DNA from: Candidatus Uhrbacteria bacterium
Lineage (GTDB): Bacteria > Patescibacteriota > Patescibacteriia > JACQSD01
Reading direction: 5' to 3'
DNA length: 12,378 bases
Assembly (NCBI GenBank): GCA_016206165.1
Contig: JACQSD010000067.1
Location: 1 to 12,378 of the forward strand
The notes below the pieces were generated by a model that did not search any database, had not been told where the DNA came from, and saw only the letters and a program-made list of their open reading frames with translations. Shown here one piece after another: positions 1 to 4,948 of this stretch. The translations under genes were made by a program, and so were the position numbers. Position 1 is the stretch's first letter; each line of letters opens with the position of its first letter.

Positions 1-12
1 CATTGAACACGT

Positions 13-1017
13 ATGTCTGTTCAGAAAAGGAAGCAACGACAAGGCATTGTGATCTACAAAGACGCGCGGGGTGACGTGCAGCTCCGTGCGGACGTCCAGA
101 AAGAAACTATTTGGGCGACGCAGGCGCAGATCGCCGAGCTTTTTGGTGTTGATCGAACCGTGGTTACAAAGCACGTTCGGAATGTATTTAAAGACAAGGA
201 ACTCGATCCAAAATCAGTATGTGCAAATTTTGCACATACTGCCGATGACGGAAAGATATACCAAGTTCAATTCTACAATCTCGATATTATTCTTGCAGTT
301 GGTTATAGGGCAAATTCCGTACGTGCTATTCAGTTCCGTCAATGGGCAACGAAGATACTCCGCAACTACATCATGAAGGGGTATGTGCTCAATGCGAAGC
401 GATTGCAGGAGTCGCGACAGACAAGCGTGAAAGAACTCGAGAAGACTCTCCATTTTATTCAAGACACAATTAAGCGACGTCAGCTCGATCAAAAAGAGAT
501 CGATAGTTTGTTGTCCGTCATCAATGATTATGCGAATGCCTGGATCCTGCTCCATAAGTATGATAAGGGTTTAGTCGTTCAGCGCGGTAAGAAAAAAGAA
601 AAGCAACCATTGACATACGATGTCGCTCGTCCCGCGATTGATCAATTACGATTGGTGCTCATTGCAAAGGGGCAAGCAGGGGAGCTCTTTGGAAATGAAC
701 GCGATGGGTCGTTTCGTGGCGTGCTCGCGACAATCTATCAACGATTTAGCGGGAAGGAACTCTATGTCAGTCTTGAAGAGAAGGCCGCGCACCTTTTGTA
801 TTTCATCATCAAGGATCACGTATTCTCCGATGGCAACAAACGCATCGGGTCGTTTCTCTTCATTCTTTTTCTCCAGCGCAATGGTATTCTCTATCGAAAG
901 AATGGAGAAAAGAAAATAAGCGAGAATGCGCTCGTGGCCCTCGCGCTACTTATTGCCGAGAGCAACCCGCGCGAGAAGGAGAATGTCATCGCATTGATTA
1001 CGAATCTCATTATCTAA
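13..1017 (+). CDS. RhuM-family N-terminal domain fused to a Fic/Doc domain
   Basis: A 334-residue protein. Residues about 8-125 match the RhuM-type domain, with an HTH-like stretch (WATQAQIAELFGVDRTVVTKH, 34-54) and the conserved YNLDIILAVGYR segment (88-99). Residues about 200-334 are a Fic/Doc domain with an intact core, H269-V-F-S-D-G-N-K-R277. In the Fic family the histidine is catalytic and the GNKR part binds nucleotide phosphates, so the enzyme could transfer AMP or a phosphate to a target protein; the target is unknown. The C-terminal SNPRE-K (317-322) resembles but does not fit the inhibitory (S/T)xxxE(G/N) helix, and no partner antitoxin is visible, although the window edge hides what lies upstream. 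An in-frame TGA at 4-6 fixes ATG 13 as the earliest start; no ribosome-binding site is seen in the 12 bases available. It may be a toxin-like or phage-defence protein with the RhuM part as DNA binder, which is inference. Domain calls are firm; biological role is uncertain. Confidence 0.9.
   Translation: MSVQKRKQRQGIVIYKDARGDVQLRADVQKETIWATQAQIAELFGVDRTVVTKHVRNVFKDKELDPKSVCANFAHTADDGKIYQVQFYNLDIILAVGYRANSVRAIQFRQWATKILRNYIMKGYVLNAKRLQESRQTSVKELEKTLHFIQDTIKRRQLDQKEIDSLLSVINDYANAWILLHKYDKGLVVQRGKKKEKQPLTYDVARPAIDQLRLVLIAKGQAGELFGNERDGSFRGVLATIYQRFSGKELYVSLEEKAAHLLYFIIKDHVFSDGNKRIGSFLFILFLQRNGILYRKNGEKKISENALVALALLIAESNPREKENVIALITNLII
216..240. repeat. Perfect 25-bp palindrome inside the RhuM-Fic gene
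   Basis: The left arm AGTATGTGCAAA (216-227) is the exact reverse complement of the right arm (229-240), with one central base at 228. It lies in the coding sequence for SVCANFAHT of the RhuM domain. It could be an operator for an autoregulating HTH protein or an RNA hairpin, or could simply follow from the encoded peptide. Only the symmetry is observed. Confidence 0.8.
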
Positions 1018-1027
1018 TTATCTCCCA

Positions 1028-1061
1028 AAAACAAGGCCGGAGGCCTTGGTTTATGTGTTTT
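1028..1061 (+). terminator. Probable intrinsic terminator after the RhuM-Fic gene
   Basis: A 7-bp perfect stem CAAGGCC (1032-1038) / GGCCTTG (1042-1048) with loop GGA starts 14 bases after the stop codon. Past one mismatch, AAA (1028-1030) pairs with TTT (1050-1052). A broken T-rich tract runs to 1061. Position and form fit a rho-independent terminator, though the T tract is weak. On the minus strand the A-rich 1026-1031 stretch gives a short T run, so it may also serve the converging cysS transcript. Confidence 0.6.
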
Positions 1062-1081
1062 GATTTCTCGTAACTCCCCCG

Positions 1082-1106
1082 CTCCCCTCTTATCCTAAGA
1101 GGGGAG
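1082..1106. repeat. Perfect 10-bp inverted repeat between convergent genes
   Basis: CTCCCCTCTT (1082-1091) pairs exactly with AAGAGGGGAG (1097-1106) across a 5-nt loop. It lies 12 bases past the cysS stop codon in the convergent gap. No T tract follows on either strand, so it is not a textbook terminator; it could block 3' exonucleases, aid termination in both directions, or be a copy of a dispersed intergenic palindrome. Confidence 0.7.
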
Positions 1107-1117
1107 ACGGCTGGAAT

Positions 1118-2554
1118 CTATTTCCTTAGCACAAATCCTTTTTCGGTATCCTCCACTTTCCAGCCGAGGGATTCGATGTGCTTTCGGATCTCGTCGGATT
1201 TTGCCCAGTCTTTTTTCTTTCGAGCTGCCTCACGATCGCGGGCGAGTTTTTTTATTTCCGGAGGAATTTTATAGGCTTTTACTTTGTCGAGTCCAAGCCC
1301 GAAGATTTTGTCAAAGGTTTTCACCAGTTGCTTTTTGAGGCGTGGCTCGAGTTCGGATTTGAGCATGTCCCACGTGAGCGCGAGCGCCTCGGGCATGTTG
1401 AGATCATCCGTGATTGCTTTGTCGAACCGTTCTTGAAAGTTTTGCGCGAGCTTCCGGTCCGTTGCGGTCACCGGATGCTCTGGCTTTAATGCGCGGACGT
1501 GGTCGCGGAGATTATTGAGCGCGTTTTGTGCCGCATCAAGGCTTTCCCAAGTGAAATTGAGTTTTTGTCGGTAATGCGCGGTGAGGGTGAGATAGCGATA
1601 GGCGAGTGGATCGTATGCTTTTGCTTTCAATCCAACGAGCGTCATCGCGTTCCCTTCGGATTTCCCCATACGTCCTTCGTTGATAATGAGAAATTCACCA
1701 TGCATCCAATATTTTACAAACTGTTTTCCGGTTGCCGCTTCTGATTGCGCAATTTCGTTTGTGTGATGGACGGCAATATGATCCACACCACCGCAGTGCA
1801 TGTCGAAGGTCTCGCCGAGATACTTCATACTCATGGCCGAGCACTCAATGTGCCAGCCGGGAAAGCCAACGCCCCATGGTGACGGCCATTCCATATCCCT
1901 TTTTTGCAGAGTAGATCCTTCGACTCGCTCCGTTCGCTCAGGATGACGAACTAAGGGGTTGCTCAATTTCCACAGCGCGAAGTCGGTTGGATTCTTCTTT
2001 TCGTCGTTCACTTCGACGCGTGCGCCTTCGCGGAGACCCTCGATATTCAGATGCGCAAGTTTTCCATAGTCTGGAAGCCGCGCAGTATCAAAATAAACAC
2101 CGTCTGAAGTCTGATAGGTGAACCCTTTTTTCTCGAGTATCTGAATTAATGCGACTTGCTCCTTAATATGATCGGTCGCCTTGCACCAGATATCCGGAGC
2201 GAGCATATGGAGATCCTTCATGTTCTCCTTGAAGACGAGTGTGTATAGCTTCGCCAAGTCCCACGCGGTTTTCCGTTGCTCGCGCGCGCTTTTTTGCATC
2301 TTATCCTCACCCATGTCACGGTCGCCCGTCAAGTGCCCGACGTCCGTGATGTTCATGACATGTTTCACCTTGTACCCGGCATACGCAAGCACGCGCCGAA
2401 GAATATCTTCAAAAAGATACGTGCGTAAATTTCCAATGTGCGGATCGCTGTAAACCGTGGGGCCGCAGGTATACAATCCCACCTTTCCTGGTTTGAGGGG
2501 TTGAAATAGTTCCTTTGTGCGAGAGAGAGTATTATATAGATGCAATGGCAGCAT
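1118..2554 (-). CDS. cysS: Cysteinyl-tRNA synthetase with a short in-frame insertion
   Basis: This cytoplasmic class I synthetase charges tRNA-Cys with cysteine. With the start at 2554 it has 478 residues. Visible are the HIGH-type motif HIGN (39-42), the KMSKS-type motif RMGKS (295-299), and the four expected zinc ligands C30, C238, H263 and E267 (YTCGPTVYSD, WHIECSAMS, HHTNE). The open frame extends to a TTG at 2602, but the extra 16 residues come from an intergenic repeat; ATG 2554 gives MLPLHLYNTLSR, the usual family N-terminus. An AGGA lies only 3 nt before this ATG, so the ribosome site is poor. Residues about 201-216 (LVRHPERTERVEGSTL) are unlike the family, where KLSNP would lead almost directly into KRDMEWPSPWG; they are encoded by the repeat at 1914-1947. 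All catalytic motifs survive, so the enzyme is probably functional. It lies downstream of the antiporter on the same strand, 94 bases away. Confidence 0.97.
   Translation of the reverse strand: MLPLHLYNTLSRTKELFQPLKPGKVGLYTCGPTVYSDPHIGNLRTYLFEDILRRVLAYAGYKVKHVMNITDVGHLTGDRDMGEDKMQKSAREQRKTAWDLAKLYTLVFKENMKDLHMLAPDIWCKATDHIKEQVALIQILEKKGFTYQTSDGVYFDTARLPDYGKLAHLNIEGLREGARVEVNDEKKNPTDFALWKLSNPLVRHPERTERVEGSTLQKRDMEWPSPWGVGFPGWHIECSAMSMKYLGETFDMHCGGVDHIAVHHTNEIAQSEAATGKQFVKYWMHGEFLIINEGRMGKSEGNAMTLVGLKAKAYDPLAYRYLTLTAHYRQKLNFTWESLDAAQNALNNLRDHVRALKPEHPVTATDRKLAQNFQERFDKAITDDLNMPEALALTWDMLKSELEPRLKKQLVKTFDKIFGLGLDKVKAYKIPPEIKKLARDREAARKKKDWAKSDEIRKHIESLGWKVEDTEKGFVLRK
1914..1947 (-). repeat. Dispersed-repeat-like 34-bp unit inserted in frame in cysS
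   Basis: Read on the minus strand the unit begins GTCATCCTGAGCGAACGGAG and ends GTCGAAGGATC. Its ends carry short inverted repeats (ATCCT 1915-1919 / AGGAT 1940-1944), and GAGCGA occurs twice inside. From memory this resembles a short repeat found scattered between genes in many environmental bacterial genomes. Here it is translated as VRHPERTERVEGS and keeps the frame. Copy number in this genome cannot be judged from one window. Confidence 0.7.
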
Positions 2555-2648
2555 AAATCCTAAATCCAAAACACTAAACCCTAAACAAATCCAAATGACC
2601 AAAATACAAAACGTTTAGAGTTTAGGATTTAGAGTTTAGGGTTTCCGT
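2555..2648. repeat. Convergent 7-bp-periodic (TTTAGGG-like) inverted repeat
   Basis: The gap between the antiporter stop and the cysS start is filled by degenerate heptamers. The right half (2614-2644) reads TTTAGAG, TTTAGGA, TTTAGAG, TTTAGGG, TTT. The left half carries the reverse sense (CCTAAAT, ACTAAAC, CCTAAAC and similar). The outer arms AAACCCTAAAC (2576-2586) and GTTTAGGGTTT (2634-2644) are exact inverses, so the whole can fold into a long imperfect hairpin. It may end the antiporter transcript and provides the immediate 5' context of cysS. A related block is at 12297-12329. Confidence 0.8.
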
Positions 2649-4358
2649 CTAGTACGGTAATTCCTTCGTTATCATCTGTTGTAACGTCTCGATGTGTTGT
2701 TTGCGTTCAAGCGTCCATGGCCGGCGATCGAGGCGGCTTGTGCGGAGGAGCGCAGAAAAATGGAATGCGGAAAGTGCATGGGGGAAGATGACATAGTCAG
2801 CGCCAGTTTCGTAGAGCGCGAGCGCATCCGGCGTTGAGAGCGCGGTCACATAGATTGGCACGCGGCGCGCGCGTTCGCGCACAGTGCGAATGAGCATCTC
2901 GGTTTCCTCATAGTCCGGCACCGTAGAAATAATCATGCGCGCGCGTTCGAGATTTAAGTCCGCGAGCAATTCGGGATCACTCACGTCTCCATACACGCAG
3001 GGCCTTCCTTCCGCAACTGCCATACGTGCAGCATCGGGATTGAAATCAACAATGAGTGATGGAACCCGGAGCCGATCGAGCGACCGCGCAATAATCGTGC
3101 CCATGCGATGGTATCCGAAGAGCACAGCATGATCCGTGAGTGGAATTTCTGGCAGCTGACGGATATCGTGTTTTGGTTTACGTCGCTCGAAGAGCCCGAG
3201 GAATGGGCTGAACCATCGATAGAGTGTTTCCGAATGGAGCATGAAATAGCTCGAGAGTGGAATCGTGATGATGCCAACAGTCGTCACGAGCAACACGTCT
3301 TCTGTGCGCACATGCCCAACCTGCTTCCCGAGCGCCATGAGCAGGAGTGAAAATTCGCTAATTTGTGCCATCGCAAGCCCGACAAAAAAACCAATGCGCT
3401 TTCGATATCCGAGCACACCCATGAGCGCGAGCACAATGAGTGGGTTCCCCACAAGGACAAAGAGTGATAAGAGGAGTGCAGGGATGAGTTGGTTGATTGA
3501 CGTCACTGGCGCGAGTTGTGCGCCGAGTGCGACAAAGAAGAGCACAAGAAAAAAGTCTCGCAGCACGCGCACGCGGCTCGCAATTTCAAGATGATACGGG
3601 AGCTGTGCAATAGCAAGCCCTGCAAAGAATGCGCCGATTGCGATTGAAAATCCAGCGATATCCGCGAGGAGTGCACCAAGGAAGCACCATGCAATACTTC
3701 CGATGAGGAGAAGTTCTTGTGATCGCGCAAAGCGGAGAAAGAGCGGGCGGAGGATCGTTTGTGCAAAAAGGAGTGCGCTCGCGAGCAGTAAACAACCCTT
3801 GAGCAAGAACCAGAGCAGGGAGAGTGTGAGATTGAGCGGAGATGCGCTTGGGTCACCAAGTCCAGCGAGGAGAATGAGGAGAATAATTGCAACAAGATCC
3901 TGCACGAGGAGCATTGCGATCGTTAACCGCGCGTACCATGCATCAAGATCCTGTTTTACACTCAAGAGTTTAACGACGACGACCGTCGATGAAAATGTGA
4001 GCGCAAGTGCAATGTAGAGCGATGGAAGCAGGGCAATGCCAAAGAGACGGACAAGACCAAAACCAATGAGTGCGGTGAAAATAATTTGACCAACACCAAC
4101 AATGATCGCGGAGACGCGCATCGTATTCAGTTTTTTCAGGTCAAGTTCGAGGCCGATGAGAAAGAGGAGGAATGCGATGCCGAGCGTGGAAAGTGTGACG
4201 AGTACCCCCTCACTTTGGATGACTCGGAAACCAATCGGGCCAAGCACAATACCCGCGAGGATATACGCAAGGATGAGTGGCTGCCGGAGTGCTTTGAGGA
4301 TGATACCAATGACACTCGCCGTCAGTACGGCAAGTGCAAGCTCTGTGAATGGGGTCAT
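2649..4358 (-). CDS. KefB/KefC-type monovalent cation/H+ antiporter with TrkA-N domain
   Basis: A 569-residue inner-membrane protein of the CPA2 family. Residues about 1-385 form the antiporter domain, with many hydrophobic helices; the GLELD segment (69-73) and the Q153-D154 pair in the ion-binding helix are the Kef-type signature, which favours K+/H+ exchange. Residues about 408-540 are a TrkA-N Rossmann domain that in relatives binds nucleotide and gates transport: the strand AVLFGYHRMG (411-420) has H where the second glycine of the loop usually is, and the acidic residue for ribose binding is D438 in LIVDFNPD. A short charged tail ends at 569. Expected role: K+ efflux or pH and osmotic homeostasis; the ion cannot be settled from sequence. 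The start ATG 4358 has no Shine-Dalgarno but sits 8 nt after an extended -10 box, suggesting a leaderless mRNA. No glutathione-linked ancillary subunit (KefF/KefG) is adjacent. Confidence 0.93.
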   Translation of the reverse strand: MTPFTELALAVLTASVIGIILKALRQPLILAYILAGIVLGPIGFRVIQSEGVLVTLSTLGIAFLLFLIGLELDLKKLNTMRVSAIIVGVGQIIFTALIGFGLVRLFGIALLPSLYIALALTFSSTVVVVKLLSVKQDLDAWYARLTIAMLLVQDLVAIILLILLAGLGDPSASPLNLTLSLLWFLLKGCLLLASALLFAQTILRPLFLRFARSQELLLIGSIAWCFLGALLADIAGFSIAIGAFFAGLAIAQLPYHLEIASRVRVLRDFFLVLFFVALGAQLAPVTSINQLIPALLLSLFVLVGNPLIVLALMGVLGYRKRIGFFVGLAMAQISEFSLLLMALGKQVGHVRTEDVLLVTTVGIITIPLSSYFMLHSETLYRWFSPFLGLFERRKPKHDIRQLPEIPLTDHAVLFGYHRMGTIIARSLDRLRVPSLIVDFNPDAARMAVAEGRPCVYGDVSDPELLADLNLERARMIISTVPDYEETEMLIRTVRERARRVPIYVTALSTPDALALYETGADYVIFPHALSAFHFSALLRTSRLDRRPWTLERKQHIETLQQMITKELPY

Positions 4359-4366
4359 ATTTTTAT

Positions 4367-4375
4367 ATTGTAGCA
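4367..4375 (-). promoter_or_regulatory. Extended -10 promoter of the antiporter gene
   Basis: On the minus strand TGC-TACAAT is an extended -10 element (TGn + TACAAT), followed by 8 nt (ATAAAAAT) and the start ATG. Transcription starting 7-9 nt after the box would begin at 0-2 nt before the ATG. No good -35 is seen, as expected for extended -10 promoters. The palindrome at 4392-4423 lies just upstream. Confidence 0.65.
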
Positions 4376-4391
4376 GGTTCTTCGCATTTAT

Positions 4392-4447
4392 GGTACCCTA
4401 TACTACGTGGAGTATAGGGTACCCTGCACCCTATGTGGTGCAGGGTA
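4392..4447. promoter_or_regulatory. Two abutting perfect inverted repeats in the divergent promoter region
   Basis: Repeat A: GGTACCCTATACT (4392-4404) with its exact inverse at 4411-4423, 6-nt loop. Repeat B: TACCCTGCACC (4420-4430) with its exact inverse at 4437-4447, 6-nt loop. A and B share 4420-4423, and a third pairing, ATAGGGT (4414-4420) with ACCCTAT (4428-4434), would exclude both. B overlaps the -10 of the rightward gene; A lies just upstream of the antiporter promoter. This suits tandem operator sites for a dimeric regulator of both genes, or a folded nucleic-acid element or mobile palindrome. The symmetry is certain, the function is inferred. Confidence 0.75.
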
Positions 4448-4451
4448 TACT
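4446..4451 (+). promoter_or_regulatory. Candidate -10 box for the rightward block
   Basis: TATACT lies 11 nt before the ATG at 4463, so the transcript would have a leader of only about 2-5 nt and no room for a ribosome-binding site. The box overlaps the right arm of inverted repeat B. No convincing -35 or TGn extension is present, so this is weaker than the antiporter and HPF-gene promoters. Confidence 0.45.
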
Positions 4452-4462
4452 CTCCGCGTATT

Positions 4463-4948
4463 ATGGCAGACACCATTCGACCATTGCGTCCACCGATTGA
4501 GCACATGCCAATTCCTGAACATGCACAGGGTGGTCTTGAACGTGGAGAAAAGGTGTTGCCCACGGAACGGGAAGCAGCGGAAGCAGTGATTCCAGTGGAG
4601 GAAGTTGCAGAGCCGAGCAGGCCGTCAGTGCAATCGAATGTCGCAACGGCAGCAGCAAAAAGTGCACTCCTTCGCGATGTGGAAAAAATTCTTGAAGAAG
4701 AGATTGGCGAGGTTTATTTTACAATGAATCCACGCGAGCAAGAGCAGTTTAAAAAAAAGGGAGAAGCAACAGCACACACAATTGAGGGGCTCCTCGCAAC
4801 AGCGCGTGCGACCGCATACGCACTCATGACGCTCCTCAAATCCTGGCTCAAACTGATCCCCGGAGTGAGTTCCTTCTTCCTTGAACAAGAGGCAAAAATC
4901 AAAACAGATAAACTTTTGCGATTGCAACATAAGAAGGATGACGCATGA
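4463..4948 (+). CDS. Uncharacterised 161-residue protein coupled to the T4SS-type ATPase
   Basis: Not assignable to a named family. The first 75 residues are rich in P, E, V and A (MADTIRPLRPPIEHMPIPEH onward), probably disordered and acidic. From about 76 a helical part follows (LLRDVEKILEEEIGEVYFTM, then KKKGEATAHTIEGLL), and an amphipathic or weakly hydrophobic stretch (ATARATAYALMTLLKSWLKL) leads to IPGVSSFFLEQEAKIKTDKL and a basic tail. That layout suggests a protein docking at the membrane or on a partner. Its TGA overlaps the ATG of the ATPase gene (ATGA at 4945-4948), pointing to translational coupling and a shared job. From memory, similar small genes precede this ATPase in other Patescibacteria. 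The frame opens earlier (ATG 4433), but that start lies inside the inverted repeats; ATG 4463, just past the -10 box, is preferred. Function unknown. Confidence 0.8.
   Translation: MADTIRPLRPPIEHMPIPEHAQGGLERGEKVLPTEREAAEAVIPVEEVAEPSRPSVQSNVATAAAKSALLRDVEKILEEEIGEVYFTMNPREQEQFKKKGEATAHTIEGLLATARATAYALMTLLKSWLKLIPGVSSFFLEQEAKIKTDKLLRLQHKKDDA
4934..4938 (+). promoter_or_regulatory. Shine-Dalgarno site of the ATPase gene
   Basis: AAGGA with a 6-nt spacer to ATG 4945, inside the last codons of the preceding gene. It is the only well-spaced ribosome-binding site in the window, supports the overlapping start, and contrasts with the SD-less starts elsewhere. A second ATG follows directly at 4948. 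Confidence 0.7.

Noticed and set aside
2555..2602. TTG start at 2602 extending CysRS by 16 residues
   Set aside because: The extension is translated repeat sequence and precedes the conserved family N-terminus at ATG 2554.
2555..2648. CRISPR array
   Set aside because: The 7-bp units are degenerate and contiguous, with no constant repeats or unique spacers, and no cas genes are present.
4433..4462. ATG 4433 start adding ten residues to the 161-residue protein
   Set aside because: It lies in the loop of inverted repeat B and upstream of the probable -10 box.
4086..4500. Long open frames on the plus strand opposite the antiporter N-terminus
   Set aside because: Shadows of the antiporter gene; compositionally biased and without recognisable domains.
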